From the NCBI GenBank assembly GCA_902760415.1, contig CACWGK010000009.1, positions 1 to 47,660 of the forward strand: DNA of 47,660 bases. Reading direction: 5' to 3'. The notes under the pieces were generated by a model. It was not told the origin of the DNA. It did not search any database and saw only the letters and a list, made by a program, of their open reading frames with translations. This stretch comes from an uncultured Lachnospiraceae bacterium (GTDB lineage: Bacteria; Bacillota; Clostridia; Lachnospirales; Lachnospiraceae). A program made the position numbers and the translations under genes. Within the stretch, counting starts at the first letter, position 1; each line of letters opens with the position of its first letter. Below are positions 34,636 to 43,317 of this stretch, piece after piece.

Positions 34636-34965
34636 CTTTTGAATAAAAGCATCTCTATATATATTCAGATACTTATACCCTGGGGACAGATTCTTATCAA
34701 CCTTATATTCCTGAACCAGCAGATCATCAACCTTAACTCCAAGCATGCGACTTATAACAAATAAATGATCCACAGTCGGAAGCGCGATTCCAGAAAACCA
34801 CCTATATATCGACTGTGGACAAGCAAGCCCCAGTGCCTTCTGCACATCCACCACGTCATACCCTGCCGCCGCAATCATAGACTTAAGCTTAAGACCCGTG
34901 CGACGAACACTGATGGATGAAGATGGAAATGATATATCATTCGTATTCTGATAAAGTGAATCCAT
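34615..34965 (-). CDS. XRE-family helix-turn-helix regulator
   Basis: A 116-residue DNA-binding protein. After a variable N-terminus of about 24 residues, the Xre/Cro helix-turn-helix spans about 25-85 (LKLKSMIAAAGYDVVDVQKAL, then CPQSIYRWFSG, then LPTVDHLFVISRMLGVKVDDLL). The C-terminus is basic (FIQKMKHIKE). AGGAGGT precedes the start. It sits between the pilin gene and hemZ with its own promoter and terminator. Control of one of these neighbours is possible but not shown. Confidence 0.88.
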   Translation of the reverse strand: MDSLYQNTNDISFPSSSISVRRTGLKLKSMIAAAGYDVVDVQKALGLACPQSIYRWFSGIALPTVDHLFVISRMLGVKVDDLLVQEYKVDKNLSPGYKYLNIYRDAFIQKMKHIKE

Positions 34966-35015
34966 AGGCGGACCTCCTCTTGTTTTTTGATTTCACAAAC
35001 AACAAACTTATACGA

Positions 35016-35043
35016 TTTATACATTGATATTTTAACACTTCAA
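35016..35043 (-). promoter_or_regulatory. Promoter of the XRE gene
   Basis: The minus strand has TTGAAG (35038-35043), a 16-base spacer and TATAAA (35016-35021). It is a moderate sigma-A match about 50 bases ahead of the start codon. Confidence 0.45.
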
Positions 35044-35071
35044 AAACTATACGTCATTGAATTTATAGTTC

Positions 35072-35106
35072 AAAAAAAAAGAAGCTCGCTGAATATTTCA
35101 GCGAGC
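35072..35106 (-). terminator. Strong terminator after the major pilin gene
   Basis: GCTCGCTGAA (35084-35093) and TTCAGCGAGC (35097-35106) form a perfect 10-bp stem with a 3-base loop. On the minus strand the stem is followed by TTC and a run of nine T. Confidence 0.95.
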
Positions 35107-35160
35107 CTCATTAATGATTTCTATAAAACCATATATAAACAACTTATTATTGAGAATAGA

Positions 35161-35667
35161 TTAATTTCCGCCTTCTCCTGAATCTTCAGGTGTAGTAGAT
35201 GAAGCACTTGGTACAGCAACTCCAGTTTCCTTACCACCTATTTTTGTAATATACCAAGCACCATCAACAAATGAACACTCAATCTCCTTAGTATCCTGTG
35301 ATTTAAATTTCAAACCAGTAAATCCAGCTACTGTATACATACCCTTTGTTGGAGCCGATGCACTATATGTTTCCTTATAAACAATTGTACCACCAGTAAC
35401 AACTGTAGGGTCAACGATACCCTTAACATAAGCAGCTACAGCAGTATTTGTTAAATCAGTTTTTGGCTCCTGATTCTTAGCATACTGTTCAGTTGCATAT
35501 CCCTGACAAGCAACAAGAATTGAATGTGCCTCTTCTTCATACTGTCCCTGGCGAGCCTTATCAATGTATCCAAGAAGTGCTGGAACAAGGATTGCAGCAA
35601 GGATTGCTAAAATAACTAATACAACAATAAGTTCAACGAGTGTAAAACCTTTATTATTCTTCTTCAT
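35161..35667 (-). CDS. pilA: Type IV major pilin precursor
   Basis: A 168-residue class III-signal protein. The short basic leader MKKNNKG is followed by FTLVELIVVLVILAILAAIL, with Glu at position 5 after the cleavage site, the hallmark of type IV pilins and pseudopilins. The globular C-terminal domain is Ser/Thr-rich. It lacks the paired cysteines of Gram-negative PilA, as is usual in Clostridia. The gene has its own promoter (35751-35779) and strong terminator, separated from the assembly genes by another terminator. Such uncoupling suits a subunit needed in large excess. Confidence 0.92.
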   Translation of the reverse strand: MKKNNKGFTLVELIVVLVILAILAAILVPALLGYIDKARQGQYEEEAHSILVACQGYATEQYAKNQEPKTDLTNTAVAAYVKGIVDPTVVTGGTIVYKETYSASAPTKGMYTVAGFTGLKFKSQDTKEIECSFVDGAWYITKIGGKETGVAVPSASSTTPEDSGEGGN

Positions 35668-35750
35668 AAGCTAAGTCCTCCTTTTTTTACTACTTTCAGT
35701 GTAGTGTCTTCTCCTTCGCTACACTGTTCTCTCATGAATAAGTTAATATG

Positions 35751-35779
35751 ATTTTAGCAACAGAAACCCGGTTTTGCAA
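35751..35779 (-). promoter_or_regulatory. Promoter of the major pilin gene
   Basis: The minus strand has TTGCAA (35774-35779), exactly 17 bases, then TAAAAT (35751-35756). The spacer contains an AAACC-C-GGTTT palindrome. The transcript would have a 5' leader of about 80 bases. Confidence 0.7.
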
Positions 35780-36062
35780 GCAGTTATGTAAACCGAACGT
35801 CCGATTCCACTTTATTGACAATGGTTGACAAATCAAATTGTGCACTATGCATAATTTCACTGTTTTTTTAATTAGTTTCAGTCATTTTAATCAACTTTCA
35901 GTCTTTTTTAGTCAGATTATCCATTTACTAATGTAACATTTCTGTAATAATTTACATCAAAAAGTAATTATTTAGTATAAAAATATGCGTTTTTCACATA
36001 TTTTTCACACAAAGTAATATACTTTTAACTCGATTTTAGCATGATTTCTCACTCAAAAGTAT

Positions 36063-36102
36063 AAAAAAATCTCGATTTGAAAAAATAATCGAGATTTTTT
36101 TT
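36063..36102. terminator. Terminator between pilB and the pilin gene
   Basis: ATCTCGATT (36069-36077) and AATCGAGAT (36087-36095) pair perfectly, with A/T runs on both sides, so it can work in both directions. It separates the pilB transcript from the pilin promoter. Confidence 0.85.
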
Positions 36103-36122
36103 ACATTTTTATCAGTTTTTTA

Positions 36123-37808
36123 TTAGTCGTAATAAGCTACTTTTACAAGCTCTTCGACCGTAGTAAGTCCCTGCTCAATCAGCTCCATACAGCTCTCTTT
36201 CAGAGTGAGCATTCCAAGCTCTTTTCGAGCATATTCCTTGATCTCTTCAGCTGTATTTTCATCCGAAATCATCTTTCGTACAGGCTTATCTATTGGAAGG
36301 ATTTCATGAATAGAGATTCGTCCACGATAACCTGTTCCATTACATTTCTTACAGCCCACCTTATGCATAACACGAGGAAGTGGACGTCCTACTATTCTTA
36401 ACTCATCAGCAGTCATCTCGCCCCACTGACCACAGTCTGGGCAGACTTTACGAACAAGACGCTGAGCTATGATACCAACAAGTGAGTTAGCAAGCATATA
36501 TGACTCTATACCCATATCTATAAGGCGAGTAACTGAAGATGCTGCATCATTTGTATGAAGCGTCGAAAGAACCAAGTGACCCGTAATTGCTGCACGAACG
36601 GATATCGATGCAGTCTCAGCATCTCGAGTCTCACCAAGCATGATAATATCTGGATCCTGACGCAGGAGTGCACGAAGTCCTATCTCAAATGTAAGACCTG
36701 CAGTATTGTTAACCTGCATCTGATTAAGCTTAGGAAGATTCTTCTCTACAGGATCCTCTATAGTCGATATATTAACCGCCCGCTTCGAAAGCTCCGACAG
36801 AATCATATACAGAGTCGTTGACTTACCAGAACCAGTAGGTCCAGTAACATATACGATACCATTTGGCGACTGAAGCATCCGGCTCACTATCTGATAATTA
36901 CGCTCATTCATACCGAAGGAACCAGCATGATCAATAGTAGCTGCCGATGCAAGAAGTCGAAGAACCGCCTTCTCACCAAATACAGTTGGTATAACAGATA
37001 CTCTGACATTTATAGGAGTACCTTCAACATTTGTCTTAAAATGACCATCCTGAGGTATACGTCGTTCTGCGATATCAAGATCACCGATAATCTTAACACG
37101 CGCTATAAGCGAATTATGGATATTCTTAGGAAGCGTCATGAAATCTACTATTACGCCATCCATTCGCATACGAACTGATGTATGCTTCTCAAAAGGCTCT
37201 ATATGTATATCAGAAACATTTGAGTTATATGCACGAACTACAAGCGAGTTAAGCAGGTTGATAATAGGTGTATCATCATCCGCATCCTCAACATTTACTT
37301 CGATAATATCATCTTCAGCTAGAGTTGACTTAGCCGCCTTATCCGCTGCTTTCTTAGCTGCAACTTCCGAATAATAATACTGTATAGCATTATCAAGTGG
37401 TTGTTTCTCCGTCAGCTCTATCATCAGATCTGTACCAGTAACCTGGCGGATATCCTCAAGTCCATAGAAATTAAGTGGATCATTCGTCAGAAGATATAGG
37501 ATCCCATCCTCTATCTTATAAGCCATCATTCCATACTTCTCTGCAAGAGGTTGAGGTATAGTTTCTACAGCATTTATATCAACTACTAGATCCGTAATGT
37601 TGACAACATTATACTGAAGTCTACGTCCCAAGGCCTCAAGCATCTGTTTCTCTGTAATGATATTCATCTCTATAAGAGCACCACCAAGACGAACGCCTTC
37701 ATGAGTTTTAGAATATTCAAGTGCAGCACTGATATCTTCATCAGTAACATAACCGAACTCCTTAAGGACATCTCCTATTCGTATGTTTTTGTTAGATCTC
37801 ATTTCCAT
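36123..37808 (-). CDS. pilB: Type IV pilus assembly ATPase PilB
   Basis: A 561-residue GspE/PilB extension motor. The N-terminal MshEN-like domain (about 8-150) begins IGDVLKEFGYVTDEDISAAL; in relatives this domain can bind c-di-GMP. The ATPase core has Walker A GPTGSGKST (323-331), Asp box EDPVE (351-355), Walker B DIIMLGE (387-393) and His box HTND (418-421). The zinc-type cysteines are at 456, 459, 486 and 489. The start has GGGGAA upstream. It is the last gene of the assembly cluster. No pilT retraction ATPase is in the window. Confidence 0.96.
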   Translation of the reverse strand: MEMRSNKNIRIGDVLKEFGYVTDEDISAALEYSKTHEGVRLGGALIEMNIITEKQMLEALGRRLQYNVVNITDLVVDINAVETIPQPLAEKYGMMAYKIEDGILYLLTNDPLNFYGLEDIRQVTGTDLMIELTEKQPLDNAIQYYYSEVAAKKAADKAAKSTLAEDDIIEVNVEDADDDTPIINLLNSLVVRAYNSNVSDIHIEPFEKHTSVRMRMDGVIVDFMTLPKNIHNSLIARVKIIGDLDIAERRIPQDGHFKTNVEGTPINVRVSVIPTVFGEKAVLRLLASAATIDHAGSFGMNERNYQIVSRMLQSPNGIVYVTGPTGSGKSTTLYMILSELSKRAVNISTIEDPVEKNLPKLNQMQVNNTAGLTFEIGLRALLRQDPDIIMLGETRDAETASISVRAAITGHLVLSTLHTNDAASSVTRLIDMGIESYMLANSLVGIIAQRLVRKVCPDCGQWGEMTADELRIVGRPLPRVMHKVGCKKCNGTGYRGRISIHEILPIDKPVRKMISDENTAEEIKEYARKELGMLTLKESCMELIEQGLTTVEELVKVAYYD

Positions 37809-37875
37809 ATGTTGTTCCCCAATTTCAAGTAATATACCTTCATAACGAAGTTTGTATAAGCAAGTAAAAAACTAT

Positions 37876-38784
37876 TTACTCTTCTGTTGTTTCAGCATCT
37901 GTCGCTGTAGCAACATCAGATGTATCACACATATAAATCTCAAGACGCACTGTAAGCGATTTACGTGTAACAACTTCTAAGTTAGCGTCAGAGAGCTCAT
38001 CTGTCGACACACCTTCACTACTTGTTGAAGACTCACTTGAGATAATATTTCCATCTGCATCTCGACGCACAACTTCTCTAAACTCTCCCCATGAATAACC
38101 AAGAAGTAGAGCCCTCTTATCAAGATTATTAATCTCTGCTATAAACTGCTCAAGATCATAAACATCACCACCAACAGTGATAGTTACAGGCACTGCATAG
38201 ATATCTGTATTAGGCTGATATCCGCCCTCTTCACCACCCATAACGTCAGACATTATATCTTCTTCAGTCTTATCGGATGTGGTTTTCTTATCTTCATCTT
38301 TCTCACCATCTCCCTCATCCAAAAGAGAATCCATCTCATCCGATGCACTTGATTCATCATCTTCTGAATAATTCGCCATAGCTTCCAGCTGCCATGCATA
38401 TAGTGAAGAATTCTGATATGCAAGACGAGCTGTAGGGCTAGTCGGCATATTAAAGCTGAGGTCATAGATATTAAGATTATGACCCACCGCCATCTGAGTC
38501 ATCATTCTATCAACTTCAGAACTTGTCATTACAGGATAGAACTCATCTTTTCTCTCAGCAATCTTTTCTTCATATCCATCAGCCTGAACTTCAATAGAAC
38601 CCACATTAAGCAATTTCTGTTTATTCAGTTTCTGTGTATCTTCTTCTTTTTCTATCTTCTCAGCTAAAGCAAAATACTGTTTCAACTGAGGACGAATTCC
38701 CCAGTAGCCTATAGCAACTATTATAACTCCTATAAACATTCCAACGAGGAGTTTCTTATCGCGTTCTGTCATATTAGTCTTCAT
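37876..38784 (-). CDS. pilO: PilO-like type IV pilus alignment protein
   Basis: A 302-residue protein with one membrane helix (about 12-30), a short coiled coil (about 36-80) and a PilO-like ferredoxin-fold periplasmic-side domain split by an acidic disordered insert (about 140-190, DEMDSLLDEGDGEKDEDKK). The strand VPVTITVGGDVYDLEQFIAEI is the PilO/GspM hallmark. AAGGAGGGG precedes the start. It follows pilMN by 12 bases. The long acidic insert and Ser-rich loop near 245-260 are unusual. Confidence 0.85.
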   Translation of the reverse strand: MKTNMTERDKKLLVGMFIGVIIVAIGYWGIRPQLKQYFALAEKIEKEEDTQKLNKQKLLNVGSIEVQADGYEEKIAERKDEFYPVMTSSEVDRMMTQMAVGHNLNIYDLSFNMPTSPTARLAYQNSSLYAWQLEAMANYSEDDESSASDEMDSLLDEGDGEKDEDKKTTSDKTEEDIMSDVMGGEEGGYQPNTDIYAVPVTITVGGDVYDLEQFIAEINNLDKRALLLGYSWGEFREVVRRDADGNIISSESSTSSEGVSTDELSDANLEVVTRKSLTVRLEIYMCDTSDVATATDAETTEE

Positions 38785-38796
38785 ACGAACCCCTCC

Positions 38797-40269
38797 TTAA
38801 TCTAAATCTCTGCCAACCGACTCAGCAAGCGTACACTGCACATGAATATCATAAAGTCCCGCGCTATCATCATACGTATATCCAGTATGATCAACCTTCA
38901 TAAAGATCGACTGATTCAGTAGCTGATCAATATATTTATAGATATCATTTACATCATCAGACTTAGCACTAAATGTAACAACTCCCTGCTCAGCATCAAA
39001 ACTAATAATTTCTATCTTAGCATAGCCACGAGCTGTTTCCTCTATCTTATCTATAACCTCATCATTACATACCGGATATGAATCTATAGTATCAACAACA
39101 GTATTAATAGAGTTGTACTTATTTAGGAGAGCATCTCTTCTCTCAACCTGGTAATCATACTCTGCAACACTCATAAGGACTTCCGGTTTCTTGTTATAAG
39201 CCTTCACCTCCTGATACTTCGAATCACGCACCAGTCTCATAGTAAGTGTTACGCCAAAAAGTATAAGCATCACTATAAGGGTTGTTATTACTGCTATGAT
39301 ATACTTCTTAGTTGTAGAATCAAGCTTCTTCTCTGAATCATCTTTCAAACTAAAGTTAGTAAGGAAGTTACTCTCTGCACCTTGGTCAAAAAGACCACTG
39401 ACAGCAAAAAGAGCAGTCTGCGACTCATGAAGTAATCTCGGATCTGATGAAAGTCCTGTGTTAATAAGTTCAGGCGCAGCATCTACACCGTGTTCTCTAA
39501 CAACCTGGCTATACGCATTTAGATTATTTTTATCTGTTCCTGCAACAAAGATTCTCTCAACAGTAGACTGAATCTTTTCAGTATTCATAAACTGCTCCAG
39601 CTGATTCAGCGAACGCGCAAGATCATCGAGGTACTCCGCCGTTCCAGGTTCATTGAAGCAACGAACTGAATTGTAGTATCTAAAGAGTCCATCAACAAAG
39701 AGAACATTTGACACAAGGTTACCATTTATAACCTGAAGAATGAACGTCTTAGAACTTCTAGTAAGTGTCTGCTGAGCGTATCCTATAATACTACCTTCAC
39801 CAGATATAATTCCCTTAAGAGTAATTCCCATATTGGCAAAGATATACATAAACTCTCTTAGCTGTTCCTTCGGTGCCATTTCAGAATATAGGTGTCTAAG
39901 CTTAGTTTTTCTGTCAACACCAATAGCTGTATAAGCCAATGTATTCTCTTCATCTTCACGCTGCATATCAGCAAACTCTCTCATAATAAACTTGAGAGTT
40001 TTCTTCTTGTTCATATTAGGAACTTCAAGATTTTTGCCCGCAATCTTATTGCTGTTAACTACCAAATATACATCTTTCTTAGGAAGATTGTTAGCCTGCC
40101 AGAAGTTCTTGATATGCGCACCTAAAGAATCTGCATCCATAACAATACCATTTATGATGCTACCCTCTGGTGCCATGGTTGTATAGACATTCTTAAGAAC
40201 ACCTTTCTTACCTCTGGTACCGACCGCTATCTGCACTATTTGGTTTGAGAAATAAACACTTACGCTCAT
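38797..40269 (-). CDS. pilMN: PilM-PilN fusion protein
   Basis: About 490 residues from the ATG at 40269 (MSVSVYFSNQIVQIAVG), 13 bases after the pilC stop with AAAGGAA upstream; the longer frame overlaps pilC and is less likely. The N-terminal 300 residues are a PilM-like actin fold (QIAVGTRG; GIVMDADSLGAHI; IFVAGTDKNN). A membrane helix lies near 323-345. The C-terminal part is PilN-like (coiled segment, then a beta domain ending at the C-terminus). In Gram-negatives PilM and PilN are separate proteins joined by a short PilN peptide. The single-chain pilMN is known from Clostridioides difficile. Confidence 0.88.
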   Translation of the reverse strand: MSVSVYFSNQIVQIAVGTRGKKGVLKNVYTTMAPEGSIINGIVMDADSLGAHIKNFWQANNLPKKDVYLVVNSNKIAGKNLEVPNMNKKKTLKFIMREFADMQREDEENTLAYTAIGVDRKTKLRHLYSEMAPKEQLREFMYIFANMGITLKGIISGEGSIIGYAQQTLTRSSKTFILQVINGNLVSNVLFVDGLFRYYNSVRCFNEPGTAEYLDDLARSLNQLEQFMNTEKIQSTVERIFVAGTDKNNLNAYSQVVREHGVDAAPELINTGLSSDPRLLHESQTALFAVSGLFDQGAESNFLTNFSLKDDSEKKLDSTTKKYIIAVITTLIVMLILFGVTLTMRLVRDSKYQEVKAYNKKPEVLMSVAEYDYQVERRDALLNKYNSINTVVDTIDSYPVCNDEVIDKIEETARGYAKIEIISFDAEQGVVTFSAKSDDVNDIYKYIDQLLNQSIFMKVDHTGYTYDDSAGLYDIHVQCTLAESVGRDLD

Positions 40270-40282
40270 ATATTCTTTCCTT

Positions 40283-41491
40283 TTACTTCGACTGTTCCGC
40301 AATCGATTGATAAGAGCCATAGATTGGCTGAATTACCGCAATCATAATAAATCCAACTATTGTAGCCATAACAACGATCATTATAGGTTCAACCATCGCT
40401 ACAAGCTTTTCTATCGCTATCTCACTGTCATAATCCATCTGATCCGCTATAGATACAAGCATCTGATCGAGTGCACCAGTTTCCTCACCTACAGCCACAG
40501 ATGAAGGCAGTTTCTTCACAAAGCCATCTATACCAGCAATACCTTCAGATAATGATTTACCAGCTCTAATCTCGGCAATCATATCATCAAACTGACTTTC
40601 AATATATGTATTTCCAATAGTGGTCTTTGCAATCTGAAGACAAGTTACTATAGGAATACCTGCACTATACATACTAGCAAGTGTACGAGAAAATCTAGCT
40701 GTATAGATAATCTTTCTAAGGCCGCCTATCTTAGGCATATGAATCTCCATTTTATCTACAAAGAGTTTTACTGGAGGCATAGACATAAGAACCTTGAATA
40801 CCATAAACAAGATTACGCCAGCAAATATGAGAATATACCACTTTGTCGCCACAAAATCACTTATGGCCATCAGTAGTTTTGTAGTAGGTGGAAGTGTATC
40901 CATTTGAGAGAATAGTCCGTCAAACTGAGGGAGTACAAAACCCATCAGAACTATGACTACTATTACGATAAGCACACCCAGTATCTTAGGGTATGTAGTA
41001 GAACTCTTGATTTTCTGCTGCAGGCGATACTCCTTACTATAGTACTCAGCCATATTACCAGCAGTCTGATCCATATTTCCGCCTGACTCAGCGGATCTGA
41101 TCATATTAACAAAAAGCGCAGGGAAAACACCACCCTGTTCATCTAGTGCATCAGAAAGCGTCATACCTGAACGAACCTGCTTAAGGACATCCGCATATAT
41201 CTTTCGCTCGCCTTCCTTAATCGATTCATCTTCAGCTATAATTCTGAGTGCCCTAACCAGCGTAACACCCGCTCCTAAAAGCTTTGACAGATTACGCGCG
41301 AAATCAGCAATCCTGTCATACTTTAACTTCTTATGAACAGTCCTGCTTTTCTCGATTTCTTTTGCTTCCATAAGAAGCATTCCATCGGCTTTCAGCTTAC
41401 TATGTAATTCATCTTCAGTGTTGGCTTTCAGCTCTCCCGATACAATCTTTCCATCGGAGTTCTGAGCCCTGTACCTGTAGCTAACCGCCAT
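40283..41491 (-). CDS. pilC: Type IV pilus inner-membrane platform protein PilC
   Basis: A 402-residue GspF/PilC protein. It has two homologous helical cytoplasmic domains (about 60-180 and 265-385) and three membrane helices (about 165-190, 215-240 and 370-395). Family motifs include FARNLSKLLGAGVTLVRAL, ALFVNMIRSAESGGNMDQT and MVEPIMIVVMATIVGFIM. It anchors the PilB motor and feeds pilin into the base. GGAG precedes the start. A consensus-like promoter lies 40-80 bases upstream. Confidence 0.96.
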   Translation of the reverse strand: MAVSYRYRAQNSDGKIVSGELKANTEDELHSKLKADGMLLMEAKEIEKSRTVHKKLKYDRIADFARNLSKLLGAGVTLVRALRIIAEDESIKEGERKIYADVLKQVRSGMTLSDALDEQGGVFPALFVNMIRSAESGGNMDQTAGNMAEYYSKEYRLQQKIKSSTTYPKILGVLIVIVVIVLMGFVLPQFDGLFSQMDTLPPTTKLLMAISDFVATKWYILIFAGVILFMVFKVLMSMPPVKLFVDKMEIHMPKIGGLRKIIYTARFSRTLASMYSAGIPIVTCLQIAKTTIGNTYIESQFDDMIAEIRAGKSLSEGIAGIDGFVKKLPSSVAVGEETGALDQMLVSIADQMDYDSEIAIEKLVAMVEPIMIVVMATIVGFIMIAVIQPIYGSYQSIAEQSK

Positions 41492-41539
41492 ACTATATTC
41501 TCCACTCCCACAATTTTTAAAAACAAAATACCATCTTTT

Positions 41540-41568
41540 ATTTTAAAGGTTTCCGTGATTTATGTCAA
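41540..41568 (-). promoter_or_regulatory. Consensus-like promoter ahead of pilC
   Basis: The minus strand has TTGACA (41563-41568), exactly 17 bases, then TAAAAT (41540-41545), the best sigma-A match in the window. It would drive pilC-pilMN-pilO-pilB separately from the upstream minor-pilin genes. Confidence 0.8.
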
Positions 41569-41595
41569 CTTTTTGAGCAATGTTTAAGCAAATCA

Positions 41596-42015
41596 TCAGA
41601 CCCTTTTCTTCGCCTTATCATATGCAATATATGCTGCCACCGTCACTACTCCACTTATAAGAAATGCAACTAATGCCCATACATTAATTCCCAAAACCAA
41701 TGTACATATTACCGCCGACACTCCACCTATCGATTCAACTATCGTATATCGAGCCGATATGGGTTCACCGCAATACCTACATTTGCCTTTAAGACTCACC
41801 CAGGAAATAATCGGTATCAAATCATTTGGCGCTAGCGAATGACCGCAACTTGTACACATTGACTTTCCGAGAGAAAATTGAATATGTCTCGGAAGTCTAT
41901 ATATCACAACATTAAGAAACGAGAATATACTCGCTCCAATAGCAAAAAATATCAGTTCTATAAGTGTTCTTGCAAATATTATAGCTATCTCAAGCATTAT
42001 ATATTCAGTACTCAT
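41596..42015 (-). CDS. Prepilin peptidase, Cys4 (N-methyltransferase) half only
   Basis: A 139-residue membrane protein matching only the N-terminal domain of type IV prepilin peptidases. It has a first helix with FSFLNVVIYRLP (32-42), then Cys54/Cys57 (MCTSCG) and Cys79/Cys82 (CRYCG), with NDLIPIISWV between them and SARYTIVESIGG after. One or two further helices follow, and the protein stops (AYDKAKKRV) where the first catalytic Asp region would begin. It has no GxGD motif. The peptidase half is at 28809-29612. It sits inside the pilus operon between a small membrane protein and pilC. Confidence 0.85.
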   Translation of the reverse strand: MSTEYIMLEIAIIFARTLIELIFFAIGASIFSFLNVVIYRLPRHIQFSLGKSMCTSCGHSLAPNDLIPIISWVSLKGKCRYCGEPISARYTIVESIGGVSAVICTLVLGINVWALVAFLISGVVTVAAYIAYDKAKKRV

Positions 42016-42032
42016 CTATCATTACCGCCCAT

Positions 42033-42482
42033 TTATTCCGCTATAACATCCGACTCATCAAAATGATATACATTCAGGATGAAATTAACATCCCAAGTAA
42101 TATTCTCTCCGTCCTTCGAAAAGTAAACAACATAACTTCCCTGACGATAAGTCATACCAGTAAGTTCATGTGCCTTGGTATCATACGACGTAATGCTATA
42201 AGAACCTTTCGTCTCAGCGTACTGTTCAACCTTAGTCTTTACGCCATCTTCTAATCCATTTTTCTTTGAAGGATTATATATACTCTTACCCGCTGCATAC
42301 ATCTCAATATCAGCCGAGCGAAGCGACATCCTTACATTCTTCGCATTTCTAAGAGCCGAATCCGCATCGATACGAATCTTATTGACGATAAAAATAGTTA
42401 TTCCCACAAAGAGAATTAAAGCAACAATTAAAAGTATTTTTAGCACCCCTGCTATTGTTATGCGTGATCTATCTAGTCCCAT
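42033..42482 (-). CDS. Small membrane-anchored pilus-locus protein
   Basis: A 149-residue protein that I do not recognise. One N-terminal membrane helix (about 12-33) is followed by a polar helix (ADSALRNAKNVRMSLRSADIEMYAAGKS) and a small beta-rich domain (YSITSYDTKAHELTG; GSYVVYFSKDG). The overall plan is like a pilin, but there is no G-[FM]TxxE cleavage motif. It lies among the minor pilins and may be a non-cleaved pilus component. Function is inferred from position only. Confidence 0.7.
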   Translation of the reverse strand: MGLDRSRITIAGVLKILLIVALILFVGITIFIVNKIRIDADSALRNAKNVRMSLRSADIEMYAAGKSIYNPSKKNGLEDGVKTKVEQYAETKGSYSITSYDTKAHELTGMTYRQGSYVVYFSKDGENITWDVNFILNVYHFDESDVIAE

Positions 42483-42529
42483 ACCTTCTCATCCCCATTC
42501 ATTTAAAAGTGTAAGTTAACAATCCATAA

Positions 42530-43276
42530 TTATGGATTTGTATTTGAACCCCCCCATTCATAGTCATCCGGAACATTATACATCTTAACAAATCTGTACG
42601 TATAATAGTCATTATAGTTAGGATGATTAATATGAAGCAATATGACCATTACATTCGATGGATAGCTGCTATCAGCTGCAGTCAACCCATAATTCGCCAA
42701 CGAAAAATCTTTATCGCCGCTCTGTACATTAGACATATCATTAGCAGGAATTATTATCAGATCCTTAACTGCATATCCATTATATACACTTTCATCAAAA
42801 TACCAGTCAGTTTTATTCCTGTCTTTAGTATCATCCTTATCATTTATTGCATAATAATGTATCCTGATACCTTCTTTTTCAGGATCAAAGTTAATGCTAA
42901 CATGTGTATCCGTCTTATCATAGAGTTCTAGCGCTTTAACAGGTATTGTCGAATCCAAACCATTTTCTTTATAGAATACATCAGTACCATTTGAATACTC
43001 CGCATTTATAAACGCAGGATTCATAACGCCACACTTATCAAATGTTTCTGCACCATCTATCTCAGAAGCTATCTTTTCAAGGATAATATCAGATACCTCT
43101 CTACCATTAATCTCACCTTTTGTGTTGTAATAAAGCATTGTAATATGTGCAATAAAAGCAGCTGAGGCTGCAAGGAAGATTCCAAGCAGCAAAAAACAAA
43201 CTATCATTTCTAAAATAGTAGTTCCACGATTATTATTTGTTATTTTCTTAAGTTTTCGAACAAATCTTTTATTCAT
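42530..43276 (-). CDS. Minor pilin precursor
   Basis: A 248-residue protein with a basic leader ending NNNRG, then TTILEMIVCFLLLGIFLAAS with Glu at position 5 after the predicted cleavage. This is a prepilin signal. The leader of about 18 residues is longer than in the major pilin. The C-terminal domain is large, Asp/Tyr-rich and beta-like. With the two neighbouring prepilin-like genes it forms a minor pilin cassette that probably primes assembly or tips the pilus. Confidence 0.85.
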   Translation of the reverse strand: MNKRFVRKLKKITNNNRGTTILEMIVCFLLLGIFLAASAAFIAHITMLYYNTKGEINGREVSDIILEKIASEIDGAETFDKCGVMNPAFINAEYSNGTDVFYKENGLDSTIPVKALELYDKTDTHVSINFDPEKEGIRIHYYAINDKDDTKDRNKTDWYFDESVYNGYAVKDLIIIPANDMSNVQSGDKDFSLANYGLTAADSSYPSNVMVILLHINHPNYNDYYTYRFVKMYNVPDDYEWGGSNTNP

Positions 43277-43317
43277 ATAATTTTATATTCCTAGTAAAAT
43301 TCATTTAACAAATATTT

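Larger units (their letters stand above)
35668..36122 (-). other. Leader and upstream region of the pilin gene
   Basis: 455 bases without a gene. From the pilin outward it holds AAAGGAGGA before the start, a leader hairpin CAGTGTAG/CTACACTG (35697-35704 and 35719-35726), and the promoter at 35751-35779. Further upstream are two TTGACA copies near 35815-35832, and a row of A/T tracts and TTTCAGTC repeats (about 35870-35915) that may bend DNA. The pilB terminator at 36063-36102 closes the region. Confidence 0.5.
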
